DNA from: Thiobacillus denitrificans
Lineage (GTDB): Bacteria; Pseudomonadota; Gammaproteobacteria; Burkholderiales; Thiobacillaceae
Assembly (NCBI GenBank): GCA_002424845.1
Contig: DILD01000038.1
Span: 411-39,752 of the forward strand
Direction of reading: 5' to 3'
Length of the DNA: 39,342 bases
The position numbers were made by a program, and so were the translations under genes. This document shows, piece after piece, positions 25,037 to 33,351 of this stretch; position 1 is the first letter of the stretch, and each line of letters begins with the position of its first letter. Below the pieces are notes generated by a model. That model was not told the origin of the DNA and made no database searches. It saw only the letters and a list, made by a program, of their open reading frames with translations.

Positions 25037-25632
25037 CAGTTGATCTGCTTCTTGAGGAATTCGGTGAGGATGCGCAGGCGCATCACGCTGTCGTTCATTT
25101 CCAGCAGGCTTTGCTTGATGGAAAGCTTGAGCGGCAGGACCTCGGACAGGCGGTAGCCTACCCATACGGCGTTTTCGAATTCGTGCGGGGCAGAAAAACG
25201 GCTGTCGCCATGCTCCCTGATGATGTGGCGAAGGATTTCAACGGCAAGCTCAAGCTCAACCGGTACGGCGGCGGATGCCTCGCTGCTGACGCTTTCCACA
25301 GTGCCGACAAGCAGGCCGCTGGCTTCGGCATGGGTGTCGCGGATGACGAAGCGGCCTTCAGCCTGCGTGTCGATGTGCAGGATGCCGGTCTGGGGCATGT
25401 CCCAGTCGGTAACGCGTACGCAGGTTCCAATGACATGGGGAATCGCGGGCGTACCGGTCTCGCTTCCTTCGCGAATGGCGCAAATGCCGAACGGCGTGTT
25501 GTCGGCAATGGCCTGCTTGATCATGTCCAGATAGCGTTGCTCAAACACTCGAAGCGGTAGCCGGCCGCCGGGGAATACCACGGTCTGCAGCAGAAACAAA
25601 GGCAGCTTGAACGGTGCGTCTGCAACACTCAC
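25036..25632 (-). CDS. Stand-alone LON substrate-binding-domain protein
   Basis: 198 residues. It consists only of the N-terminal LON domain (FKLPLFLLQTVVFPGGRLPLRVFEQRYLDMI at about 8-38; GTCVRVTDWD; AEGRFVI) plus a helical end. The ATPase and protease parts of Lon are absent, so it is not a protease. Such proteins are widespread in proteobacteria and their job is unclear. The start is GTG at 25632, overlapping the ubiX stop by 4 bp. Confidence 0.88.
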   Translation of the reverse strand: MSVADAPFKLPLFLLQTVVFPGGRLPLRVFEQRYLDMIKQAIADNTPFGICAIREGSETGTPAIPHVIGTCVRVTDWDMPQTGILHIDTQAEGRFVIRDTHAEASGLLVGTVESVSSEASAAVPVELELAVEILRHIIREHGDSRFSAPHEFENAVWVGYRLSEVLPLKLSIKQSLLEMNDSVMRLRILTEFLKKQIN

Positions 25633-26243
25633 TGGGCGTCACCCCAACGCGCCATCAATTCGTGCTGAATGCCAAGCTGATCGAGGATGCGGGCGACGAT
25701 GAAATCTATAACGGCCTCGACCGATTGCGGGCGATGATAAAAACCGGGGTTGGCAGGCAGAATGACGGCATTCATCCTCGACAGCGTCAGCATGTTTTCC
25801 AGGTGCAGTGTCGAGAACGGCGCTTCGCGCGGAACCAGAATCAGTTTTTTCTGTTCCTTGAGCATCACGTCGGCAGCACGTTCGATCAGGTTGTCGGACA
25901 GGCCATGTGCGATAGCGGCGAGTGTGCCCATCGAACACGGACAGACCACCATGGCATCGGCTGGGTTGGAGCCGGACGCGACTGGTGCATTCCAGTCCTC
26001 GCGACCGAACACGCGTAACTGGCCGTTGCGTGCATGCAGGCTTTCGCTCAATTGCGTTTCGAGATCGCTCGCGCGGGCCGGAAGCGTTACGCCGAGCTCC
26101 TGCTTGGCGACGATGTGTGCCGCTTGCGATACCAGCAGGTAAACGCGCAGATCGGCAGCCAGCAGACATTCGAGCAGGCGCAGGCCATAGGCCATGCCGG
26201 ACGCGCCGGACAGCGCAAGGGTAACGGTGTTCAGGGGGTGCAT
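25629..26243 (-). CDS. ubiX: Flavin prenyltransferase UbiX
   Basis: 204 residues. It joins dimethylallyl phosphate to FMN, making prenyl-FMN for UbiD-type decarboxylases in ubiquinone synthesis. Motifs are LALSGASGMAYGLRLLE (residues 9-25, FMN site), VCPCSMGTLAAIAHGLSDNLIERAADVMLKE and VPREAPFSTLHLENMLTL. The ATG at 26243 overlaps the upstream Gx-transporter gene by 13 bp. No ubiD is in the window. Confidence 0.94.
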   Translation of the reverse strand: MHPLNTVTLALSGASGMAYGLRLLECLLAADLRVYLLVSQAAHIVAKQELGVTLPARASDLETQLSESLHARNGQLRVFGREDWNAPVASGSNPADAMVVCPCSMGTLAAIAHGLSDNLIERAADVMLKEQKKLILVPREAPFSTLHLENMLTLSRMNAVILPANPGFYHRPQSVEAVIDFIVARILDQLGIQHELMARWGDAQ

Positions 26244-26779
26244 GAGGCGGATTGTCGCCCGGATGCCGCCGGAGCGGCAAGCAGACGCGCCACGATAATG
26301 CCGTTCAGCGTGCCAAACACCAGGGCGGCGGCAGCGAATAGGGGCAGTAGTTTGATCAGGGCTGCGCCAGGCAGCAGCCATAAACCGGCCAGAGCAAGTT
26401 GCCCGCCGATATGGCCAAATGCCGCGAGCAGCGACAGGCTGACCGGGCCGAAATAGCGACTCGGCAAGTGGCGTGCCGGTGCCAGCACCAGCAGGCTGGC
26501 TATCGCGCCAGCAGAGGATAGCCAGAAGCCGGGCGCAAACAGCGTGCCCATCAGCAGGGCGCCGGCAAGCACGCGCAGGCCCGATACCCATGCGGCAGCA
26601 CGCCAGCCGTATTGCAGCAGAACCAGCAATACAACGATATTGGCAAGCCCCGGTTTCATCCCGGGAATCGGGCTGGGAATCGCGGCCTCGGCCAGGGTGA
26701 GGCCGATTGCCAACGCGGCCAGTCGCGCAATACGGCGATCGTCTGCGTTGACCGGCAGATCAATAGCCGAGTGTGTCAT
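26231..26779 (-). CDS. Gx transporter family protein (heptaprenyl diphosphate synthase component I-like)
   Basis: 182 residues, a small membrane protein with about five hydrophobic segments. GLTLAEAAIPSPIPGMKPGLANIVVLL (about 26-53) is the diagnostic stretch of the family once called heptaprenyl diphosphate synthase component I and now Gx transporter. The transported substrate is unknown. It overlaps the NusG-II gene by 20 bp and ubiX by 13 bp. The pairing of a Gx transporter with a NusG domain II protein is one I recall from other bacteria. The ATG at 26779 is the first in the conserved region; an earlier start 18 bp upstream is possible. Confidence 0.82.
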   Translation of the reverse strand: MTHSAIDLPVNADDRRIARLAALAIGLTLAEAAIPSPIPGMKPGLANIVVLLVLLQYGWRAAAWVSGLRVLAGALLMGTLFAPGFWLSSAGAIASLLVLAPARHLPSRYFGPVSLSLLAAFGHIGGQLALAGLWLLPGAALIKLLPLFAAAALVFGTLNGIIVARLLAAPAASGRQSASCTP

Positions 26780-27122
26780 GACTGGGGTTGCGGCCAAGAA
26801 TTTCGAGGCTGACCTGGTTCGGCAGGCACAAGGCGGCCTCCCCCGATTGTGTCAGCCAGCCCCGCTGCACGCACAGTTGACGAGGCGAGGGGTCAGTCGC
26901 TACGCGGGCGCGTCCGGGTTCGATCTCGATCTGAGTGGTGCCGAGCGGGCCATGGATGGAAATGCGCTGCGCATGCGTCAGCGCGACAGTTTTGACCACC
27001 TGCCCTGCGGCACGGATGACGGCGGTATCGCCATGGCCGCCGCCCCAGGCAAACAGCGTCAGCGCGACGACGAGGCCGCTGCCCGCCAAAAGCATGCCGA
27101 CATCGCCGGTTCGAAAAATCAC
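26760..27122 (-). CDS. Membrane-anchored NusG domain II protein
   Basis: 120 residues. One membrane segment at about 8-26 is followed by a small beta domain of the NusG-II type (GPLGTTQIEIEPGRARVATDPSPRQLCVQRGWLTQSG, about 58-94), including the C...C pair of the QLCVQRG...ALCLPN segment. Despite the name, it has no NGN transcription domain and is not an elongation factor. The start is GTG at 27122, overlapping the rapZ stop by 4 bp. Confidence 0.8.
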   Translation of the reverse strand: MIFRTGDVGMLLAGSGLVVALTLFAWGGGHGDTAVIRAAGQVVKTVALTHAQRISIHGPLGTTQIEIEPGRARVATDPSPRQLCVQRGWLTQSGEAALCLPNQVSLEILGRNPSHDTLGY

Positions 27123-27955
27123 GACAACTCGCGGTGCCGGACCAGCACCTGCTCACGTTCGCGAAAAGAGCTGGCCAGCGTTTCAGCGAAATACACACTG
27201 CGGTGCTGGCCACCGGTACAGCCGATGGCCACGGTCAGATAGGCACGGTGGTCGCGGATGAAACAGGGCAACCAGTTTTCGACAAAGCCGCGGATGTCGG
27301 CCAGCAGCGCCATGGCGTCGGCACTGGATTCGAGATAGTCCCTGATGGGTTGATCGCGACCGGTAAGCGGGCGCAGCTCGGGAACATAGTGGGGATTGGG
27401 CAGGCAGCGTACGTCGAACACCATGTCGGCATCGAGCGGAATGCCGTGCTTGAAGCCGAAGGATTCGAACAGTAGTGTGATGCGCGAGCGATCCTGGCCG
27501 ATCAATTCCTTGATCCACAGCCGTAGCGCGGCGGGAGACAGATCGCTGGTGTCGATGCGGTGCGCCAGCGGCGCGATATCAGCCAGCATCTCCCGCTCAA
27601 GCTGGATGGCTTCCTGGAGCGAGACCGTATCGCTGGACAGCGGGTGACGCCGGCGTGTTTCGGAAAAGCGTTTAACCAGTGATTGCGTCTTGGCTTCGAG
27701 GAAAATCATGCGCAGGTCGGCACCCTGGTCGCGCAGCGCATCGGCGATTTTCGGCAGCAATGCAAAACTTGCACTGCTGCGCGCGTCGATGGCAATCGCT
27801 ATGCGCGTATGGCCTGCCTGGCTCAGGTAGCTGACCAGGGTTTGCAGCATGGCCAGAGGCAGGTTGTCGACGCAGTAATAGCCGGCATCCTCCAGCACCG
27901 CGATGGCGATACTTTTGCCTGATCCTGACAGGCCGGATACCAGGACAATCTGCAT
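27119..27955 (-). CDS. rapZ: RNase adapter protein RapZ
   Basis: 278 residues. The Walker A motif is GLSGSGKS (8-15), and the C-terminal half has the conserved CTGGQHRSVYFAE stretch. In E. coli RapZ presents the small RNA GlmZ to RNase E and so tunes GlmS and cell-wall precursor supply. Whether such sRNAs exist here is not known. The ATG overlaps the hprK stop (TGATG). Confidence 0.95.
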   Translation of the reverse strand: MQIVLVSGLSGSGKSIAIAVLEDAGYYCVDNLPLAMLQTLVSYLSQAGHTRIAIAIDARSSASFALLPKIADALRDQGADLRMIFLEAKTQSLVKRFSETRRRHPLSSDTVSLQEAIQLEREMLADIAPLAHRIDTSDLSPAALRLWIKELIGQDRSRITLLFESFGFKHGIPLDADMVFDVRCLPNPHYVPELRPLTGRDQPIRDYLESSADAMALLADIRGFVENWLPCFIRDHRAYLTVAIGCTGGQHRSVYFAETLASSFREREQVLVRHRELS

Positions 27956-28905
27956 CAGTCGTCTCCGTCGATGGCGGCTTGCTGGCGCTGGATGAATTGC
28001 TCAAGCGGATTGATGCCGCGGCTTTTTAGAATGTGGTTGCGTACCGCGACTTCCACCAGCACGGCCAGGTTGCGGCCGGCAGCGACCGGAATGCGCACCT
28101 TGGGTATGGGAACGCCGAGCACGGTCTCGGCGGAGGCGACCATGTCGAGTCGGTTAAGCCCGACTTCGCCGATATCCTGTGGCCTCACCAGTTCAACGAT
28201 CAGCTTGAGATTCTTGTGCAGCTTGACCGCCGTCTCGCCAAAAAGGGCGCGGATGTTGAGAATGCCCAGTCCGCGCACTTCGAGGAAATCGCGAATCAGG
28301 GGAGGGCAGTGGCCTTCGAGCGTGTCTGGCGCAACATGCTTCAGATCGACTACATCATCGGCAATTAATCGATGGCCGCGTGTGATGAGTTCCAGCGCCA
28401 GTTCGCTTTTGCCGACGCCGGCGTCGCCCTTGATGAGAATGCCTGTGCCGAGAACCTCAAGGAATACGCCGTGCAGTGATGCCGTTTCGGCCAGGCGTTG
28501 TGTCAGGTAATGTCCCAGATAGGACATCAGGATCGGGCTGGGAAGCGGAGAAGTGAAAAGCGGCGTCTCGGTGTGCTCGGCGTTGTCGCGCAGCACGGCG
28601 GGCACGATTTCGCAGTTGGAAACGATGATGGCGGCCAGTTCGGTCGAGAACAGGTGCCGGATGGCGTCCTGCAAGCCGGATTCGGACAACCCGCGCAGGT
28701 AGTCCATTTCGGCGCATCCCAGAACCTGGAGCCGGTTCGGGTGGACAAAGTTCAGGTGGCCGATCAGGGCCAGGGCCGGCTTCTGGATGGTTTCCGATGA
28801 CAGGACGCGCCGGCCGCCGTTGCGGCCGGCCAGCCATTGCAGGTCGAGTCGTTCCGCCATGTCGCGGAACAGGGTTTCGACCGAAATGTGATGAGTCTCT
28901 TCCAT
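27955..28905 (-). CDS. hprK: HPr kinase/phosphorylase
   Basis: 316 residues. It phosphorylates or dephosphorylates a serine of HPr. The P-loop GDAGVGKSELAL is at about 159-170, and the signature region VRGLGILNIRALFGE near 205-220 carries the conserved Glu. The ATG at 28905 is preferred over one 45 bp upstream, because the latter lies inside ptsN and the family N-terminus begins at HHISVETLF. In this window hprK is not followed by ptsH, ptsI or an EIIA-Man gene. Confidence 0.94.
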   Translation of the reverse strand: MEETHHISVETLFRDMAERLDLQWLAGRNGGRRVLSSETIQKPALALIGHLNFVHPNRLQVLGCAEMDYLRGLSESGLQDAIRHLFSTELAAIIVSNCEIVPAVLRDNAEHTETPLFTSPLPSPILMSYLGHYLTQRLAETASLHGVFLEVLGTGILIKGDAGVGKSELALELITRGHRLIADDVVDLKHVAPDTLEGHCPPLIRDFLEVRGLGILNIRALFGETAVKLHKNLKLIVELVRPQDIGEVGLNRLDMVASAETVLGVPIPKVRIPVAAGRNLAVLVEVAVRNHILKSRGINPLEQFIQRQQAAIDGDD

Positions 28906-28921
28906 GCGCTGGATAGCGCGC

Positions 28922-29377
28922 CTAGCTGGACCATGCGCTGAGCAGCGCAATCAATTCGTCAGGCGTGGCAGCGTTGAGCATCCTGGTGCGCATGCTGTCG
29001 TCGCCGAACAGTTGTGCCAGTTCGCCCAGAATCTGCAGATGGCGCTCATTGGCGTCCTGGGGAACCAGCAGGATGAAGCACAGCTTCACCGGCTGATTAT
29101 CCGGGGCATCGAATTCGAGTGGGGTCTTGAGGCGGTAAAACGCACCGCTGGCGTCCTTCAGGCCCTTGATGCGGCCATGTGGAATGGCGATGCCGTAGCC
29201 GAGCGCGGTCGATCCCAGGCGTTCGCGCTCGAACAGGCTGGTAAAAATGTCGGCCGATTTGAGTTCGTGTGCTTGAGCCAGCAGTTCGGCAGCGTGCTCG
29301 AACAGTTTTTTCTTGCTGGTAAAGCTCAGATCCACCAAGGTGGTTTCGGGGGTAATGAGGGGGGCGATCAGGTTCAT
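28922..29377 (-). CDS. ptsN: PTS IIA-like nitrogen-regulatory protein PtsN
   Basis: 151 residues with the EIIA-Ntr fold. The phosphorylated His67 lies in GIAIPHGRI, after RLGSTALGYG. It is the end acceptor of the nitrogen PTS; in homologues it controls potassium transport and other targets. The ATG at 29377 is chosen because MNLIAPLITPE is the usual start and because a TATAAT box at 29411-29416 would place the transcript start close to an alternative ATG at 29404. Confidence 0.93.
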   Translation of the reverse strand: MNLIAPLITPETTLVDLSFTSKKKLFEHAAELLAQAHELKSADIFTSLFERERLGSTALGYGIAIPHGRIKGLKDASGAFYRLKTPLEFDAPDNQPVKLCFILLVPQDANERHLQILGELAQLFGDDSMRTRMLNAATPDELIALLSAWSS

Positions 29378-29410
29378 GGCGAGGCCGGGAAAGGAGTCCG
29401 GCATGGGGGG

Positions 29411-29416
29411 ATTATA
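29411..29416 (-). promoter_or_regulatory. -10 element ahead of ptsN-hprK-rapZ
   Basis: On the minus strand TATAAT is a perfect sigma-70 -10, 34 bp before the chosen ptsN start, between hpf and ptsN. No good -35 is found. The box lies in the loop of a GGGGG/CCCCC inverted repeat (29405-29428). Confidence 0.5.
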
Positions 29417-29465
29417 CGCCCGGCCCCCTAAAACCGGTTCCGGGCGGCGGACTTTGTCGAATGGC

Positions 29466-29807
29466 TCAGTCCAGTGCGGCGCTCTCGGTCGGTTGATGCT
29501 TCAAGCCGCCGCTTCCCTGATGGACATCCGAGGTTTTTTCCTTGTGCTTGACGATCTGGCGATCCAGTTTGTCGGCAAGCAGGTCAATGGCAGCGTACAT
29601 GTTGGCGTCTTCGCTATGCGCGTGAAAATCATGGCCCTTGACGTGTAGATTGGCTTCCACTTTATGTACCAGCTTATCCACCTCCATGATTACACTGATC
29701 GTGATGACATGGTCAAAGTGACGTTTGACGCGGTCAAGCTTCTCGGAAACGTAGTCGCGGATGGCTGGGGTTACTTCCAGATGATGTCCGGAAATGGTCA
29801 AATTCAT
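29466..29807 (-). CDS. hpf: Ribosome hibernation promoting factor
   Basis: 113 residues, short form. MNLTISGHHLEVTPAIRDYVSEKL is the family start, and VEANLHVKGHDFHAHSEDANMYAAIDLLADKLDRQI (about 50-85) is the S30AE core. It promotes 100S dimers in stationary phase. The AGGAGG ribosome-binding site is near perfect. The ~20-residue polar tail (SDVHQGSGGLKH...) is not conserved-looking. It is separated from rpoN by 155 bp holding its own promoter. Confidence 0.95.
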   Translation of the reverse strand: MNLTISGHHLEVTPAIRDYVSEKLDRVKRHFDHVITISVIMEVDKLVHKVEANLHVKGHDFHAHSEDANMYAAIDLLADKLDRQIVKHKEKTSDVHQGSGGLKHQPTESAALD

Positions 29808-29888
29808 AAAGCCTCCTAGGTCTGCTAAAAAAACTGAAAAACTGGGCTTCTGTCCAAGCTTCAGGAGCGATTTCCTTCGCCCACTTTC

Positions 29889-29917
29889 ATTGTGGGACGA
29901 AAGCGGGACGTATTCAA
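29889..29917 (-). promoter_or_regulatory. Promoter of hpf
   Basis: On the minus strand TTGAAT (29912-29917) and CACAAT (29889-29894) are spaced by exactly 17 bp, each 4/6 to the sigma-70 consensus. They lie in the 155-bp gap between rpoN and hpf, about 80 bp before the hpf start. Confidence 0.55.
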
Positions 29918-29962
29918 GCGTGGTCAGGATGTTTCTGCACGATGCTTTAAAAAGATTCTGGA

Positions 29963-31405
29963 TCAGAGCGTGCGCCGCATGTTGGCAGGCGCAATCTGCA
30001 TGGATTCGCGATATTTCGCGACCGTGCGGCGCGCGACCACAATGCCCTGCTGCCCGAGCAAATCAGCCAGTTGTCCGTCGGACAGCGGTTTCTTGCCGTT
30101 TTCGGCAGCGATCAATTGTTTGATCAGTGCCCGGATGGCGGTCGAAGAGCAGGCGCCGCCGCTTTCGGTGGAAACGTGGCTGCCGAAGAAATATTTCAGC
30201 TCGTATAGCCCGCGCGGCGTCATCATGTACTTTTGTGTCGTGACGCGCGAGATGGTCGATTCATGCAGTTCCACCACGTCGGCGATTTCGCGCAGGACCA
30301 GCGGCCGCATGGCCACCTCGCCGTGTTCGAGAAACTGCTTCTGACGGTCGACGATGGCTTGAGAAACGCGCAGGATGGTGTCGAAGCGCTGCTGGACGTT
30401 CTTGATCAGCCAGCGTGCCTCCTGTAGCTGGCTCGCCAGTTGGCCGCCGCCCGATTCCCTGTGCCGCGACAGAATGTCTGCATAGACGCGGTTGACCCTC
30501 AGCTTGGGCATGGCATCGGGGTTGAGGCTGGCAACCCACATTCCTTTGATCTTGCGGACATAGACGTCCGGGATGACGTAATGGGTTTCGTCCGCGCCGA
30601 AGGCCGCGCCCGGCCGCGGGTTGAGCGACAGGATCAGGGCGCGTACAGCACGCAGCATGGCGTCGTCGATCCCGAGCAGCTTTTTCAGCTTGCCGACATC
30701 GCGTGCCGCCAGCAGGTCAAGGTGTCGTGCGGTCAGGCGCATGGCGGCATCGCGCGCCGGCGTATCGGCCGGCAGAGCGCGCAGTTGAAGGGTCAGACAT
30801 TCGGCCAGGTCGCGCGCGCCCACCCCGGTGGGCTCCATGTTTTGCAGATGCTTGAGCGCGGTGTCGACTTCCTCGGGTTCGAGGTCTTCGAGTTCGGCTT
30901 GCAGACTGGCCGTGATGTCTTCAAGGGGTTGGCTCAGAAAGCCCGAGTCGTCCAGATCATCGATCAGCGCAGCCACCAGCGTGCGGTCCCGCAGTGTGAG
31001 GGGGCTGACGATCAACTGGTTCAGCAGGTGTTCGCGCAGGGTTTCGCAGGCACCGGAGCCCTGGGCATACTCGCTGTCTTCGTCGTCATTGCCGGAAGGG
31101 CTGTAATCGTTCCAGTCGGAATCATCCAGCGTGGTTGCCGACTCGTTGTCATTGCTGTCGGGCACGGTGGTTTCACTGCTGTGAGTTTCTGCTTCGGCAG
31201 TGTGCTCGGGGGGCGTGTCCACTTCGGCCTGACGGGCTTCATCTTCATTCTCGTCCTCGCGTTCCAGTAGCGGGTTGTCCTGCAGCATCAGTTCAAGCTC
31301 CTGATTCAACTCAAGCGTCGACAACTGCAGCAGCCGGATCGACTGCTGCAGTTGTGGCGTCAGGGTTAGGTGTTGACCAAGCTTGAGTTGAAGGCTGTGT
31401 TTCAT
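29963..31405 (-). CDS. rpoN: RNA polymerase sigma-54 factor
   Basis: 480 residues. Region I, LKLGQHLTLTPQLQQSIRLLQLSTLELNQEL (about 8-38), binds activators. An acidic region II follows (about 54-120). The helix-turn-helix and the RpoN box ARRTVAKYRE (458-467), which contacts the -24 element, are at the C-terminus. The ATG at 31405 fits the family start; an upstream start 18 bp away is possible. It lies between lptB and hpf in the usual order. Confidence 0.97.
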   Translation of the reverse strand: MKHSLQLKLGQHLTLTPQLQQSIRLLQLSTLELNQELELMLQDNPLLEREDENEDEARQAEVDTPPEHTAEAETHSSETTVPDSNDNESATTLDDSDWNDYSPSGNDDEDSEYAQGSGACETLREHLLNQLIVSPLTLRDRTLVAALIDDLDDSGFLSQPLEDITASLQAELEDLEPEEVDTALKHLQNMEPTGVGARDLAECLTLQLRALPADTPARDAAMRLTARHLDLLAARDVGKLKKLLGIDDAMLRAVRALILSLNPRPGAAFGADETHYVIPDVYVRKIKGMWVASLNPDAMPKLRVNRVYADILSRHRESGGGQLASQLQEARWLIKNVQQRFDTILRVSQAIVDRQKQFLEHGEVAMRPLVLREIADVVELHESTISRVTTQKYMMTPRGLYELKYFFGSHVSTESGGACSSTAIRALIKQLIAAENGKKPLSDGQLADLLGQQGIVVARRTVAKYRESMQIAPANMRRTL

Positions 31406-31475
31406 GGAACTTGATTGAGGCAAGAATCGTGCCGTGTCAGGCCAAGTGTAGCCTGATTGTCAGGGTGAATTGACG

Positions 31476-32198
31476 TTACAGACGGAAATTTTCACCCAGA
31501 TAGACTTTACGGGCGCTGTCGTCCTGGATGATGAGATCGGGCGTGCCGGCAATCAGCACGCGGCCTTCATTAATGATGTAGGCGCGGTCGCAGATGCCCA
31601 AAGTTTCGCGCACGTTGTGGTCGGTGATGAGCACGCCGATGTCGCGTTCAATGAGAAAGTGAACCAGTTTCTGGATGTCGAGCACCGCGATGGGATCGAC
31701 TCCGGCAAAAGGTTCGTCAAGCAGGATGAAGCGCGGGTTGATTGCCAGTGCGCGGGCGATTTCAACGCGACGACGTTCTCCGCCCGACAGGCTGACAGCC
31801 GCCGCATCGCGCAGGTGGGCGATGTGCAAATCTTCGAGCAGGTTGTTTAGATGTTCCTCGCGTTCATCGCTGGCATAGGGCTTGAGTTCGAGAATCGCCC
31901 GGATGTTGTCCTCAACCGTCATCTTGCGGAAGATCGAGGGCTCCTGGGGAAGGTAGGCAAGACCCAGTCGTGCACGTTGATGGATCGCCATGTGGGTGAG
32001 GTCGTTGGTGTCCATCCTGACGATGCCGCCGTCCGCGGAGACCAGGCCCACCACCATGTAGAAACAGGTCGTCTTGCCGGCCCCGTTGGGGCCAAGCAGG
32101 CCAACCACCTCGCCGCTTTTGACTTCAAACGAAACATCGTGCACGACCGTGCGCTTGCCGTACGTCTTGCAGAGATTCTGGGCGCTGATTTGGCTCAT
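31476..32198 (-). CDS. lptB: LPS export ABC transporter ATP-binding protein LptB
   Basis: 240 residues. It powers LPS extraction with LptFG. Walker A GPNGAGKTT (36-44), Q-loop PQEPSIF, signature LSGGERRR near 140 and Walker B RFILLDEPFAGVD are all intact. Its start overlaps the lptA stop by 4 bp (ATGA). Confidence 0.97.
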   Translation of the reverse strand: MSQISAQNLCKTYGKRTVVHDVSFEVKSGEVVGLLGPNGAGKTTCFYMVVGLVSADGGIVRMDTNDLTHMAIHQRARLGLAYLPQEPSIFRKMTVEDNIRAILELKPYASDEREEHLNNLLEDLHIAHLRDAAAVSLSGGERRRVEIARALAINPRFILLDEPFAGVDPIAVLDIQKLVHFLIERDIGVLITDHNVRETLGICDRAYIINEGRVLIAGTPDLIIQDDSARKVYLGENFRL

Positions 32199-32728
32199 GG
32201 CTGTGCTGCGGGCTGGTTGACATTCGCTTTGGGGCGAATCACTGCGCGTACCCGTCCAGCAGGTGTCTGGACACCGGGCTGACCGATGACTTTATAAAAT
32301 TCAGTGCTGGCGTTATAGGAGATCCGTTCGCCGCGCAGCTCATCGCCATTGCGGCGCAGGCGGGCCTGGCCGATCAGCTCAAGCTGGCTATTGATGCTGT
32401 CGAATTCGATGCGTTCTGCAAAGCCCTCGATAAACTCATCGCGCCCATCGACTTTCTGACGAAACATGACCGGGCGCCCGGTTGCGTTGAGCTTGTCGAG
32501 TCCTTTTTCGTTTTGTGTAACCTGTATCTGGTCCGCACGCAGCATCAGGGTGCCCTGGCTCAAGATCACGTTTCCTTGATAGACGCTAATTTTCCTGATG
32601 TCGTCGAGCGTCACACTGTCTGCTTCGAGGTTGACCGGCTTTTCACGGTCGGCCTTCTCGGCGTGAGTCGCCGGGACCATCAGGACGGTGCACAGCATCA
32701 CGTAAAAACCAATTCTCAATTTGTTCAC
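32195..32728 (-). CDS. lptA: LPS transport periplasmic protein LptA
   Basis: 177 residues. A signal peptide spans residues ~1-23 (cleavage after THA). The OstA/LptA beta-jellyroll follows, with VNLEADSVTLDDIRKISVYQGNV and RADQIQVTQNEKG, ending in a Pro/Gln tail. It bridges LptC to LptD. The start is GTG at 32728, 4 bp after the lptC stop. Confidence 0.93.
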   Translation of the reverse strand: MNKLRIGFYVMLCTVLMVPATHAEKADREKPVNLEADSVTLDDIRKISVYQGNVILSQGTLMLRADQIQVTQNEKGLDKLNATGRPVMFRQKVDGRDEFIEGFAERIEFDSINSQLELIGQARLRRNGDELRGERISYNASTEFYKVIGQPGVQTPAGRVRAVIRPKANVNQPAAQP

Positions 32729-32732
32729 GGCA

Positions 32733-33305
32733 CTAGCCTTTTCCGGGTATATAACGGACTTGCACTCGGCCTGTCAGTTTGATGACACGACGCTTGGTAT
32801 CGTATTCCATACTGCCCGCCCGCACATTGATGGTGTCGTCCTGCACGTGCACCGCGCCTGGCGCACGCATCAGGTCCTGTTCGGGAAACACCTGCAACTG
32901 CGCGGTACGCAGGCTCATGGCGGACTGTCCGGCGCGGGCGGCCCGTTCCATGACGACGTTTCCGCGCAAATCCACCTGATTGCCATCAGGTGATACGGTG
33001 GCCAGCTGTGCCTCCACACTCACCTCCCCGGCCTCGACATCCAGCTGGACGAAGCGGGGATGTTCCAGTTCGGTGCGCCTGCTGCCAGCATAATGCTTGA
33101 GCTTCTGGGCGGACAAACGGTAGTGCGGCTTGCCCGTCAGGTCGGTACGCAGGGCATCGAAGTTTTCCATAATGCCTTCCGGCTCGGATTGGACGTTGAG
33201 CATGCCGTTGGCCGGGATTTGCACTGAACGTTCGATCCAGAAACTGAGTGCAGCCAACAGGAGCAGCATTGCAAACGGAAGCCACAATGAGCCGCGCGTT
33301 ATCAT
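32733..33305 (-). CDS. lptC: LPS export system protein LptC
   Basis: 190 residues. One membrane anchor (about 7-24) is followed by a periplasmic jellyroll with FDALRTDLTGKPHYRLSAQKLKHY and a second half, QVDLRGNVVMERAA. It passes LPS from LptBFG to LptA. It starts 46 bp after kdsC. Confidence 0.92.
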   Translation of the reverse strand: MITRGSLWLPFAMLLLLAALSFWIERSVQIPANGMLNVQSEPEGIMENFDALRTDLTGKPHYRLSAQKLKHYAGSRRTELEHPRFVQLDVEAGEVSVEAQLATVSPDGNQVDLRGNVVMERAARAGQSAMSLRTAQLQVFPEQDLMRAPGAVHVQDDTINVRAGSMEYDTKRRVIKLTGRVQVRYIPGKG

Positions 33306-33351
33306 GCCGCCCCCAAAACGGGGTTGCGTGATGCGGCGCGTGCGTTGTGCA

